NCBI RefSeq assembly: GCF_039545035.1 | Contig: NZ_BAABRO010000001.1 | Coordinates: 682,001 to 746,000, forward strand | Direction: 5' to 3' | Length of the DNA: 64,000 nucleotides | DNA from: Novipirellula caenicola | GTDB lineage: Bacteria; Planctomycetota; Planctomycetia; Pirellulales; Pirellulaceae | Part shown: positions 35,705 to 44,181 of the stretch, in pieces | How positions within the stretch are numbered: position 1 is the stretch's first letter | Layout: each line of letters begins with the position of its first letter | Made by a program: the position numbers and the translations under genes | The notes under the pieces: generated by a model | Database searches by the model: none | Seen by the model: the letters and a program-made list of their open reading frames with translations, nothing else | Told to the model about the DNA's origin: nothing

Positions 35705-37217
35705 AGTCGATCGATCACAAACCGTCTCTGGTGACGGCCGTACCTCGGCGCGCCGCAGCGTCACAAGAGCCGAATGGGTGACGTTGGGGCTGATCGCACT
35801 CCCTTTTGTCGTGCTGGCGGGATGTTTCGCATTGGATGCAATCGAGGCAAACGCTGCAAAAGCAAACATCCGTGAATACGTCGCACAGCAGATTGCCGCC
35901 GGACATCCCGTGGACCGCGTATCGTTGGCCAGACGGTATGATCAACGGACGAGCCGAGAGGAGACGCCGGCCTGGGCAACGCTATTAGAAGCGTCGCGGC
36001 CGTTGCAGGACGCACCAAGTCTGGGTGTACGGAGCGGAGACGCAGGGCTGGACTTACCGTCGACGCTCTCTGAAACTCCGTCGATGGCTCGCCAAGGGGA
36101 ATCGTCGCTTCCCGTCGTCGATTTTGTTGTCAAACGGGACGCAGCACTGACGCGTGCACGCGAAGCATTGCTGAACCGTGGATCATCGACGAGCGATGAC
36201 AAAGCGGTCTGGTTTCCCTTCGTGCTCTGGGCCAGACACCTGCATTCCATATCGAGCGTCTGGGAATTCTATGAGGATGACAACCAAGCGTTCCGATCAG
36301 CGATCGCGCATGGTGAGAATGATCTTGCGATCGAAGTTTTGCAAAGGTTCATCCGCACCAACTGGAAATTAAATTCCGAAATCGAGACCTCTTGGACCGC
36401 TACAGCAAAAATAATTCCGGGCGAAGTGATCCATCTGATTCGCGAATCGCTTGCGGTAGCCGACTGGGACGCAGACCAACTGGCAACGCTACGCGAAATG
36501 ATCGAGACGGCTCCAAATTACGCCGAGCGGTTGGACCAACAGATGCAGCAGACCATGGCGGTTTCGCTTGACGAACTTGACCTCAGCGACGGCGTGGTTG
36601 CGGGTGAGATCAACCGAGAGTACCGAGGTTCGCTGCCAGTCAAGCTTTCATCCCAGGCGGCTTGGCAATGGATCCAATTTATGCAACGAGCGAGAGATAT
36701 GGGAGAACCTGGAACATGGTCCAGGTTCCTTAGCTTGCAGAGCGAGCCATGGTACGACCAGCGGCATGGAGGCTTGGACACCGTTTCGCTCACGTCGTTC
36801 CCGTTTGCATCGGGCACCTCCCTCATTGCATCAACGACGGTTTCCACCCACTTTGCAAATGCCGGAATGGCAACTTACGAATCGAATCGACGTTGGGCCT
36901 TAACTGCGATTGGAATCAAGCAGTATCAAATGCAAAACAACGCGTGGCCACAATCGCTTGCGGACCTTCGCGATGTGGGGCTAACGAGCGACGATTGGCA
37001 AATCATGCCGGGCGTCGAATTCGGTTACCAGGATCGGCCTCTGCTGCCGCAAACAACCGCTGGCAGCGAAGTCGTGCTGTGGACCGCCCAACTAAAGGAG
37101 GGGCACCTCGACGAAGCCATCCAGCGGTTTGCGGCCGGCCACGAGTCGGTAAGTCCTCCCATGGAAGTCAATTCGACGAAATTCGACATGCAGCGAATCA
37201 CGCTGATTCGCAAGTAG
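35694..37217 (+). CDS. Hypothetical membrane-anchored protein of the ABC operon
   Basis: Protein of 507 aa that I do not recognise. One transmembrane helix near the N-terminus (VTLGLIALPFVVLAGCFALDAI, about 29-50) anchors a large domain that is probably outside the membrane. That part is mostly helical (IEVLQRFIRTNWKLN, LATLREMIETAPNYAERLDQQM) and ends with a beta-rich segment (WQIMPGVEFGYQDRPLLP). AAGGAG lies 8 bp before the ATG at 35694, which is inside the 3' end of the permease gene, so the frame to 35661 is not needed. Tight coupling to the permease suggests a transporter accessory protein. Confidence 0.7.
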   Translation: MNPKVDRSQTVSGDGRTSARRSVTRAEWVTLGLIALPFVVLAGCFALDAIEANAAKANIREYVAQQIAAGHPVDRVSLARRYDQRTSREETPAWATLLEASRPLQDAPSLGVRSGDAGLDLPSTLSETPSMARQGESSLPVVDFVVKRDAALTRAREALLNRGSSTSDDKAVWFPFVLWARHLHSISSVWEFYEDDNQAFRSAIAHGENDLAIEVLQRFIRTNWKLNSEIETSWTATAKIIPGEVIHLIRESLAVADWDADQLATLREMIETAPNYAERLDQQMQQTMAVSLDELDLSDGVVAGEINREYRGSLPVKLSSQAAWQWIQFMQRARDMGEPGTWSRFLSLQSEPWYDQRHGGLDTVSLTSFPFASGTSLIASTTVSTHFANAGMATYESNRRWALTAIGIKQYQMQNNAWPQSLADLRDVGLTSDDWQIMPGVEFGYQDRPLLPQTTAGSEVVLWTAQLKEGHLDEAIQRFAAGHESVSPPMEVNSTKFDMQRITLIRK

Positions 37218-37281
37218 AGTTGAGAGCAGCGGAACGTTTACGCATGCGTCGGATTGTTTCGCGAATAGGACGAAAGTCTTT

Positions 37282-37519
37282 ACGGCTTGTTGCTTCAGTC
37301 GTACGATGGACTTCCTAGTCCGTCGAATCCATCATTGACGGACGAGGACGTCCATCATCCCCCCTTGCCGCAGGAAACTTCACAAAATCAACGAGCCGTT
37401 TACCGCTTGTTGTTTTAGTCGTACGATGGACTTCCTAGTCCGTCGAATCCATCATTGACGGACGAGGACGTCCATCATACTCCCCTTGCCGCAGGTAACT
37501 TCGTAAATCAACAAGCCGT
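37282..37519. repeat. Dispersed element family C, copies 2 and 3 in tandem
   Basis: Two direct copies (about 37282-37399 and 37402-37519) of the 118-bp element, differing by few bases, with the same outer CAACAAGCCGT-type arms and inner GACTTCCTAGTCCGTC arms. CGGCTTCCGCTACGA follows, a tail also seen beside copies 4 and 6. Confidence 0.9.
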
Positions 37520-37562
37520 TTACGGCTTCCGCTACGAGCAGGCCCTCATCCTTGCAAGACGA

Positions 37563-38396
37563 TTAGACGCCAATTCCCGCGTTCAAATCGAGACTTGGTG
37601 CTTTGGTCGGCCCGCGGTGGGTTGCTTCGTCGAGCTCGGGTACAGGAACCAGTTCGGTATCGGTTTCCGAGTCTTCGAGAGGTGCGGCTTCGGTTGGCAT
37701 TGCTTCGGTTGGTACGGCGGAGCCGCTTCCTGAATTCAGCTCGACCTGCGGCGATACAACCGATCCGTCGAGTGGTCCGACTGACAGCACCGTCGATCCA
37801 TCAGGCAGCACCATTCCTGGACGCAGGTCCGACGACGATGGGTCGACACGACCTACCGAGTAAGGCGGCTCGACACTGGGCTGATGCTGGAATTCGCTGC
37901 GGTAACCAGGCACTCCATATTGGGGTTCAATCGCACTTTCGTACGGATAGGTGGACCCGCCGTAGGCAGGCGCGGTGTCGTAGCTGAATCCGGGGTAGGC
38001 CGAACCGTAATAGGTAGACCCACGGTAAATCGGCGTGTAACCGGTTGCGGGATAGCGATAGTAATCGCTGCCGTAGCCGATCCCACCATAGCCGAGACTG
38101 CCGTAGCCAAATCCGCTGTAGCCGTACGGATATCCACTGCCGATCGAAATGCTGAAACCCCGGCCCGAATATAGATTACTGCCGTAAAAGCCGCTACCAA
38201 AACCATAGCCGCCACCAAAGTGGCCATGATCATGATGGTGGTGATGATGATGATGCCCAGCGTGATGCCCACCCCCGTGATGTCCACCGCCGTGATGTCC
38301 ACCGCCACGATTTTGGGCCATCAATGACGACTGGCCGAAAACCAATCCGGCAACCGCGATCCCAAACGCAACTCGACGCATATTAGAAAACAACAT
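37563..38396 (-). CDS. Secreted His/Gly/Tyr-rich protein
   Basis: Exported low-complexity protein of 277 aa with no known domain. A signal peptide (VAFGIAVAGLVFGQSSLMAQ) is followed by a His/Gly tract (GGGHHGGGHHGGGHHAG) and eight consecutive His. A Gly/Tyr/Ser-rich middle (SGYPYGYSGFGYGSLGYGG) comes next, and a more ordinary acidic C-terminal third (RPGMVLPDGSTVLSVGP, VPTEAMPTEAAPLED). The ATG at 38396 has AGGAG 9 nt upstream; a second ATG lies at 38381. The His tract could bind Ni, Cu or Zn, and the Gly/Tyr part is reminiscent of adhesive or structural coat proteins. Both are guesses from composition. Confidence 0.65.
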   Translation of the reverse strand: MLFSNMRRVAFGIAVAGLVFGQSSLMAQNRGGGHHGGGHHGGGHHAGHHHHHHHHDHGHFGGGYGFGSGFYGSNLYSGRGFSISIGSGYPYGYSGFGYGSLGYGGIGYGSDYYRYPATGYTPIYRGSTYYGSAYPGFSYDTAPAYGGSTYPYESAIEPQYGVPGYRSEFQHQPSVEPPYSVGRVDPSSSDLRPGMVLPDGSTVLSVGPLDGSVVSPQVELNSGSGSAVPTEAMPTEAAPLEDSETDTELVPVPELDEATHRGPTKAPSLDLNAGIGV

Positions 38397-38801
38397 CAAT
38401 CCTGGCTCCTGCGCGAAACATCGCGACACAATCGAAGGCCTGCTGACGAGATCGCTCGAACGCGATGCGGCGAGTTTAGGGACACATCCCTAAAACCATT
38501 CCAATCGCCGTCAGCCGTGCGCAATTCAACCACTTCTATCCTAGAACATGGCTAAGGATAGGCAAATGAATTACGCAAATTCCGTGACTGCCAATGACGG
38601 CACTTGTTTCCCATCGCAACGATCAGCAAACGCGTGGATGGTTGCCGCGAAAAGTGCCAGTCTTCACCTTGCTGGCGAAGGTCGTTACCTGCTTGATGAT
38701 TTGCCCCGATTGCAAATCGCACCGGTGGGCCGAAAGGCACCGGGGCGTGCGTGGGACCCGGCCGCTGACGCGTCGCGGCTCAATAAATCAACAAGCCGTT
38801 G
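38397..38801. other. Intergenic gap upstream of the His-rich gene
   Basis: About 400 bp expected to include the promoter of the His-rich gene. Short frames have no family signal. Confidence 0.4.
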
Positions 38802-38920
38802 ACGACTTGTTGATTTAGTGAAGGTTCCTGCGGCAAGGGGTGTAGGATGGACTTCCTAGTCCGTCAATGGTTGATTCGACGGACTAGGAAGTCCATCGTA
38901 CGACCAAAACAACAAGCCGC
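38802..38920. repeat. Dispersed element family C, copy 4 (inverted)
   Basis: Same element as at 26784 in the opposite orientation: ACGACTTGTTGATTTAGTG, CCTGCGGCAAGGGGTG, GACTTCCTAGTCCGTC ... GACGGACTAGGAAGTC and ACAACAAGCCG. CGCGACTTCCGCTACG follows. Confidence 0.9.
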
Positions 38921-38991
38921 CCGCGACTTCCGCTACGCCGAACTCGCACAACGCTAGCGCAAACGACTGCACCGCGTTCGGCAAATGGCAT

Positions 38992-39519
38992 CTACTTTGA
39001 TTTTTCTGCGGCTTTGTAGACGCTGGCCGAATGCACGTAGTGTTTGGCGGTTTCGATCAACCGCTTCCGCTGTTCTTCGCTGACATCGGCAATCACTTTG
39101 GCGGGAACGCCAACGGCCAATTTGCCCGCGGGGACCACGGTCCCCTCGGTTACCACCGCTCCGGCACCAATGATCGCACCGGCGCCGATTTTGGCCCGGC
39201 TGAGCACCACGGCACGGATCCCAATCAACGCACCGTCTTCGACCACCGCACCATGCACGACCGCCGAATGCCCCACGGTGACATCGTCACCGATGACGCA
39301 AGGCGAACCTTGGTCGGTATGCAACAGCGACAAGTCTTGGATGTTGGTCCGCTTGCCAATTTTGACGTACTCGGTATCTCCGCGAACAACCGATCCGAAC
39401 CACACGCTCGAGGATTCTTCGATGGTCACGTCACCACAGATGGTGACGTTGTCCGCGATAAACGCTGACGAATCAATCTGCTCAGGCCGGAACACGGGAT
39501 CAATTCGACGAGCTGACAT
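38992..39519 (-). CDS. Gamma-carbonic-anhydrase-like left-handed beta-helix protein
   Basis: Cytoplasmic hexapeptide-repeat protein of 175 aa. Hexapeptide coils run from about 18 to 140 (NVTICGDVTIEESSSVWFGSVVRGD, KIGKRTNIQDLSLLHTD, AKIGAGAIIGAGAVVTEG). The three zinc-binding histidines of the gamma-CA/PaaY/YrdA group are present in LLHTD and GHSAVVHG. A C-terminal helix (EEQRKRLIETAKHYVHSA) caps the fold. Family members are CO2 hydratases or related proteins of unknown activity. The start codon lies 11 bp after the accC stop, so it is the last gene of the acc unit. Supplying bicarbonate to biotin carboxylase would be a natural role but is inference. Confidence 0.85.
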   Translation of the reverse strand: MSARRIDPVFRPEQIDSSAFIADNVTICGDVTIEESSSVWFGSVVRGDTEYVKIGKRTNIQDLSLLHTDQGSPCVIGDDVTVGHSAVVHGAVVEDGALIGIRAVVLSRAKIGAGAIIGAGAVVTEGTVVPAGKLAVGVPAKVIADVSEEQRKRLIETAKHYVHSASVYKAAEKSK

Positions 39520-39530
39520 GACGCCGGAAC

Positions 39531-40874
39531 CTACTTCAAGAATTCGCGTTCAACAAACTTGGTATCGTGGCGACCTTCGAGGAATTCGAGGTGCTGCAAG
39601 ACTTTGTCGTGAAAGGACGCCGTCGTGCAGATGCCTTCGACTTGCATTTCCCGCAGCGCCCGCCGCATCGTTGCGATCGCTTCGGCACGGGTGGGCCGAT
39701 GAACGATCAATTTTCCGATCATCGAATCGTAGTAGGGCGGCACCGTGTAGCCGGCATAGACGTGCGAATCGAACCGCACGCCCAAACCGCCGGGAACAAA
39801 CATCTTGTCGATGCGTCCAGGATTGGGCTGGAAATTTTTCTCGGGGTCTTCGGCATTGATGCGACATTCAATCGCGGCACCTTCGCATTTCACATCTTCT
39901 TGAGTGAACGAAAGTTTTTCGCCTGCGGCGACGCGAATCTGTTCTTTGATCAAATCGATTCCGGTGATCATTTCGGTGACCGGATGTTCGACTTGAATTC
40001 GCGCGTTCACTTCGATGAAGTAGAAATTGTTGTCGGCGTCGACAATGAATTCGACCGTGGCCGCATTGGTATACTCGGCTCCGCGGATCATTCTCACAGC
40101 GGCTTCGCAGATTTCGATTCGTCGCTCTTCCGGAAGACTCGGACTAGGCGCTTCTTCGATCAACTTTTGATGCCGTCGCTGGACGCTGCAATCGCGTTCG
40201 AACAAATGGCAAACGTTGCCGTGCGAATCGGCGATCACTTGGACTTCGACGTGACGAGGCGAACCGACGTAGCGTTCCAGGTAAACGCCGCCGTTACCAA
40301 ATGCCGCTTCGGCTTCGGTACGAGCTTGCGAAACCGCGGTCGCCAACGTTTTTTCGTCCTCGGCAACCCGCATCCCTTTCCCACCGCCGCCAGCGGTCGC
40401 TTTGATCAAAACGGGGAAGCCAATTTTTTTGGCGACTTCGATCGCTTCGGCGTTGTCGTTGATCAACCCATCGCTGCCGGGAACGACCGGAACGTTGTTG
40501 GCGATGGCCATAGCGCGAGCGGTATTCTTATCGCCCAACTTTTCCATCGCTTGCGGGCTTGGACCGATGAACTCGAATCCGCTGGACCGGCACACTTCGT
40601 TGAAGTGAGCGTTTTCGGCCAAGAAGCCATAACCGGGATGAATCGCATCCACGCCGGCCACTTCGGCGGCCGCGATGATTTGGTCGATTTTTAGATAGCT
40701 GTCAACGCTACGCGGTTTACCAACGCAATACGCTTCGTCCGCCAATTTGACGTGCATCGAATCGGCATCGGCTTGGCTATACACCGCCACCGAACCGATT
40801 CCCATTTCACGACAAGCGCGGATCACGCGCAGAGCAATCTCGCCACGATTGGCAATCAGGATCTTTTTAATCAC
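39531..40874 (-). CDS. accC: Biotin carboxylase subunit of acetyl-CoA carboxylase
   Basis: ATP-grasp enzyme of 447 aa that carboxylates biotin on AccB with bicarbonate, the first half-reaction of malonyl-CoA synthesis. Landmarks are [32 protein letters not shown], the glycine-rich ATP loop [58 protein letters not shown] and the C-terminal [13 protein letters not shown]. Length and order are normal for the family. It lies 15 bp after accB. No accA or accD is in this window. Confidence 0.97.
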   Translation of the reverse strand: MIKKILIANRGEIALRVIRACREMGIGSVAVYSQADADSMHVKLADEAYCVGKPRSVDSYLKIDQIIAAAEVAGVDAIHPGYGFLAENAHFNEVCRSSGFEFIGPSPQAMEKLGDKNTARAMAIANNVPVVPGSDGLINDNAEAIEVAKKIGFPVLIKATAGGGGKGMRVAEDEKTLATAVSQARTEAEAAFGNGGVYLERYVGSPRHVEVQVIADSHGNVCHLFERDCSVQRRHQKLIEEAPSPSLPEERRIEICEAAVRMIRGAEYTNAATVEFIVDADNNFYFIEVNARIQVEHPVTEMITGIDLIKEQIRVAAGEKLSFTQEDVKCEGAAIECRINAEDPEKNFQPNPGRIDKMFVPGGLGVRFDSHVYAGYTVPPYYDSMIGKLIVHRPTRAEAIATMRRALREMQVEGICTTASFHDKVLQHLEFLEGRHDTKFVEREFLK

Positions 40875-40889
40875 AGAGTTGTCTACGTT

Positions 40890-41375
40890 TTAGGCGTTCG
40901 GATCGATACGAAACATCGGCTTGCCGAAGTCCACCGGTTGTTGGTCGTTGACCAGGATCTCGACAACGGTTCCGCTGCATTCGGCGGGAATTTCGTTGAA
41001 GACCTTCATGGCCTCGACAATACACACGATTGTGTCTTCGGTAACGCGTTGACCGACTTTGACAAACGGCTCGGATTCGGGATTGGCCCGTGAATAAAAC
41101 GTGCCGATCATCGGAGCGTCGATGGTGATCGTGTTCGCGCTTGCCGGAGGCGCCGCGGCGGCAGGGGCAGCCGCGGGTGCCGATGCGGCTGCGGGTGCCG
41201 GTGCAGCTGCGGCCGGCATGTACACCGGAGCGGCTGAGCCACGATTTAGTTTGATCTTCTCATCGCCTTGTTGGAGATCGACCTCCGACAATTCGTGTTC
41301 TTCCATCAACTCTACGATCATGCGAAGCCGATCGATATCGAAAATATCGGAACTTTGCTTTCCGCCTTTACTCAT
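40890..41375 (-). CDS. accB: Biotin carboxyl carrier protein of acetyl-CoA carboxylase
   Basis: Carrier protein of 161 aa whose lysine bears biotin. The N-terminal region (FDIDRLRMIVELMEEHELSEVDLQQGDEKIKLNRG) is followed by an Ala/Pro linker and the biotinyl domain with IVEAMKVFNEIPAE, where the Lys is biotinylated. The C-terminal VDFGKPMFRIDP closes the barrel. Three in-frame starts are possible (41450, 41408, 41375); the ATG at 41375 has a GGTGAG-like site and starts where the family begins. The operon order is M24 peptidase, accB, accC, gamma-CA-like. Confidence 0.95.
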   Translation of the reverse strand: MSKGGKQSSDIFDIDRLRMIVELMEEHELSEVDLQQGDEKIKLNRGSAAPVYMPAAAAPAPAAASAPAAAPAAAAPPASANTITIDAPMIGTFYSRANPESEPFVKVGQRVTEDTIVCIVEAMKVFNEIPAECSGTVVEILVNDQQPVDFGKPMFRIDPNA

Positions 41376-41431
41376 ACTTGACTCACCGTCAGAAAGATTG
41401 ACGTTCATGTAAATTTTGGGATGCGGAAGTT

Positions 41432-42517
41432 TTACAGCACCAACCGACAATCATCGAGACCCTTAGGTAGGGTAGTGAGCACTTCGCAACCAGTTTCCGT
41501 CACCAGTACATCATCTTCGATGCGAATGCCAAATTCGTTACCGATATACACTCCAGGCTCAACGGTGACAATCATACCCGCAGCGAGTTCATCTTCACAA
41601 TTCGACGACATCCGCGGAGATTCGTGGATTTGCAGCCCAATTCCGTGCCCCAAACCGTGGTTAAACTTGTCTCCCAGCCCCGCTTTGCCGATCACGCCGC
41701 GAGCGATTTTATCGATTTCTTTGCCTTCGACTCCCGGTTTGATCGCGTCAATCGCCGCCATTTGAGCCTCTAACACGACTTCGTACGCCCGCTCAAACTC
41801 GCTAGAAACGTTGCCAACGGACAAGGTCCGCGTGATATCGCTGGCGTATCCCCGGTATTTTGCCCCCCAATCGATCAGCACCACGCCGTTCGTCGGCATA
41901 AAAATTTCCGCGGGATGATAGTGCGGCAAGGCGGCGGCGGCGTTAAACCCGACAATCGGCTTGAAACTTGCCGATTCAGCCCCCAAAAATCGCATTTTCG
42001 CTTCCAATTCATGTGCAATCGCCCGCTCAGTCCATTTCGGCGACAACATTGGCACGAGCGACTGAAAACTTCGCTGGGCGATCGAAACGGCCCCCCGAGT
42101 GGTCGCAATCTCGTCTTCGTCCTTGATCATTCGTTGGCGCTCGACGACCCCGGTGGTCTCGATCCACGAAACATCGGGACATTGGTCACTCATTTTGCGA
42201 TAATCGCTTAGCGAGATCACGGCCGACTCGATTCCGACCCGCTCGTACCCCGAATCGCCTAGCACTTGTTTGACCAAATCCATCATCAATTGACTCGGCG
42301 GGCGGATCGCAGCCGAAACCGACGGACATTCGTTGGCCAATTGGATTTCGTAGCGACCATCGCTGAGCATCGTCGCTCGATCCGGCCCGACCAACAAATA
42401 GGAGCTGTCGCCGGTAAACCCGGTCAAATAACGAACGTTGATTTCGTCGGTCACCAACATCGCGTCGATTTCCAGCGAAGCGAGCGATTGGCGAAGTGCG
42501 TCGAGCCGTTGAGTCAT
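41432..42517 (-). CDS. M24 family Xaa-Pro peptidase (PepP/PepQ-like)
   Basis: Metallopeptidase of 361 aa, probably an aminopeptidase or prolidase releasing residues next to proline, in the cytoplasm. The N-terminal creatinase-like domain (VRYLTGFTGDSSYLLVG) is followed by the pita-bread catalytic domain. Metal ligands are visible in order: VLIDWGAKYRGYASDITRT (two Asp), HGLGHGIGLQIHE (His), VTVEPGVYI (Glu) and GIRIEDDVLVT (Glu). Genes of this family often precede accB/accC or efp; here it comes directly before accB. It starts 3 bp after the LRR gene stop, so the two are coupled. Confidence 0.93.
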   Translation of the reverse strand: MTQRLDALRQSLASLEIDAMLVTDEINVRYLTGFTGDSSYLLVGPDRATMLSDGRYEIQLANECPSVSAAIRPPSQLMMDLVKQVLGDSGYERVGIESAVISLSDYRKMSDQCPDVSWIETTGVVERQRMIKDEDEIATTRGAVSIAQRSFQSLVPMLSPKWTERAIAHELEAKMRFLGAESASFKPIVGFNAAAALPHYHPAEIFMPTNGVVLIDWGAKYRGYASDITRTLSVGNVSSEFERAYEVVLEAQMAAIDAIKPGVEGKEIDKIARGVIGKAGLGDKFNHGLGHGIGLQIHESPRMSSNCEDELAAGMIVTVEPGVYIGNEFGIRIEDDVLVTETGCEVLTTLPKGLDDCRLVL

Positions 42518-42520
42518 GAT

Positions 42521-43378
42521 TTAATCGTGGTGGACGTGGGCTTTGGGATCGTAATCGTGGTGTTCTTGATTCACGTGAACGTGAATCTGAGGGTAGTTTG
42601 TGTACAGCCACCGCCATCCCGATTCGGTTACCAACGAATTGTCCAAATACAAGGACTCGAGATAGGGAAGCGAGGCGAGCGATTTCAGTCCGTCGTTGGT
42701 CACGGGGACGTCGATTAAATGCACGCCACGGAGCGATTGGATTGACGCGATTTCGCGAGTCACTTCGTTGCCAAGCTTCGGCGAGGCAATCCGCAGCTGT
42801 CGCAGTTCGGGGATCGCCTTTAACAACTGAACTCCCTTTGCGGTGCACTCGGCATGAGGCAGGTTGACATACCATAGCGAACTGCACTTGGCCAACGTCG
42901 CCATCCCGGCATCGGTAATCGGCGAATATCGCAGCCGGACCAACTGCAAATTCGGTAGCGTTGGCAAGTGGGCGATGCCTTCGTCGGTAACGCGTCCTTG
43001 ATCGACAATCAGCGTTTCAACCGCTTCAAGATCCTTGACCTGCAGCAGCATCGAATCGGTGATTTCGAAATCGTCGATCTCCAGCGCCGTCGCCTTGCCT
43101 TGGACCAACGGTTCGTGAATCTGGTCAAACTTTTCCTGCGGCGATGGCTCGACGTGCTGGGACTGGGCCGAGGTCGGGTTCGATTGGGTCCAGCGATATC
43201 CGGCATAGGCAATTGCGACAACCAGAATCGTCACGCCGATCGCCCATCGTTGGCCACGAAATTTCGCCGAAGCCTCCGCAGCGTCGCCCGACCCCGAATC
43301 GAGGTTCGCAGCGTCCTTCGCGGTGCCATCGACCGCGGCGTTTCGCGGGTCGGATTCGTCTGTAGATTCTTGTGCCAT
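42521..43378 (-). CDS. Membrane-anchored leucine-rich-repeat protein
   Basis: Protein of 285 aa. Residues 1-40 are acidic and polar, and a single helix (WAIGVTILVVAIAYAGYRW) spans the membrane. From about residue 95 onward at least six LRR-like units follow, as in VKDLEAVETLIVDQGRVTDEGIAHLPTLPNLQLVRLRYSPITDAGMATLAKCSSL and LKSLASLPYLESLYLDNSLVTESG. They are of the cysteine-containing/AMN1-like kind common in planctomycetes. The last residues are His/Asp-rich (NQEHHDYDPKAHVHHD). Its role is unknown; protein binding is likely. The ATG at 43378 is taken as the start and it is the first gene of the acc unit. Confidence 0.8.
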   Translation of the reverse strand: MAQESTDESDPRNAAVDGTAKDAANLDSGSGDAAEASAKFRGQRWAIGVTILVVAIAYAGYRWTQSNPTSAQSQHVEPSPQEKFDQIHEPLVQGKATALEIDDFEITDSMLLQVKDLEAVETLIVDQGRVTDEGIAHLPTLPNLQLVRLRYSPITDAGMATLAKCSSLWYVNLPHAECTAKGVQLLKAIPELRQLRIASPKLGNEVTREIASIQSLRGVHLIDVPVTNDGLKSLASLPYLESLYLDNSLVTESGWRWLYTNYPQIHVHVNQEHHDYDPKAHVHHD

Positions 43379-43384
43379 GCCCAC

Positions 43385-44181
43385 GATCTTAGCGGCGCGA
43401 TCTTGGTTCGAGTAGGTCTATCGTTATCGAGGTGGACGGCCCCTCCGGACACTTCCCATGACAAGCCATTTTTCTTGTGGCCCGTTTTCGGTGGAATCCT
43501 TTTTCCCGTGGTGGCCGCTACTGTAGTGGCCCCCGCACGATGGGGTTGCAATCAGGGCCGGCCGTTTTGGGGTCCCAAAGGTGGCGGCACGGCGATGGCG
43601 GTTGGAGTACGCAGCGTGCCGTCAGTGTTGCGGTAACAAAAAGTCTGCGAAGGAATCGCTGACGACCGGGTGTTACAACCTCGGATGGATCTTCTGAAGT
43701 TGCGTTATTGTCGTTTTTCCCGAAAAATCGTAACCCGACGCGCAACCTTAGAAGATACACCTGTATCGTGGCATCGGGGTTTCGCCGAAGCAAAACCCCG
43801 ATGCACACAGAAGTTTCATCGCCGAGCGGCTCAGCGAGACGATTGACCCAGTAACCGTCGCCCCAAGCTTTGGATGCTCAAACCATCCGAAGATGGCGTT
43901 TGAACGAATCCCGCAATACGTCCAACTACGATGAAACTTCTTGATATTCGTTTAGCCCCGCGGCTGCTTTCTGCAACCGTGGGTGTGGGATTAACACCTA
44001 GCCGAAACCGCTGTCAACGGCGATTCGTGATTCGAGAAAACTTTTTCAGTTTCACGGTTCCGAGCCGACTCCTTTTGGCGGTCCATTCTCGGCAGCGTTT
44101 GATCGCAAATTCCGCCTAAAAACGCCCCCAGGCTGCACCACGTCGTCGCGACGGTTGCAGCCTGGGTTGACCGCATTTTTG
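43385..44181. other. 0.8-kb gap upstream of the acc transcription unit
   Basis: No convincing gene on either strand. The promoter of the LRR-M24-accBC unit should lie in its left part. The right part is downstream of the Ala/Glu-rich gene. A short stem CGGGGTTTCGCCGAAGCAAAACCCCG lies near 43776-43801. Confidence 0.45.

Noticed and set aside
39567-40694. 375-codon frame opposite accC
   Set aside because: Antisense shadow of a highly conserved gene in GC-rich codon usage; no family signal or ribosome site.
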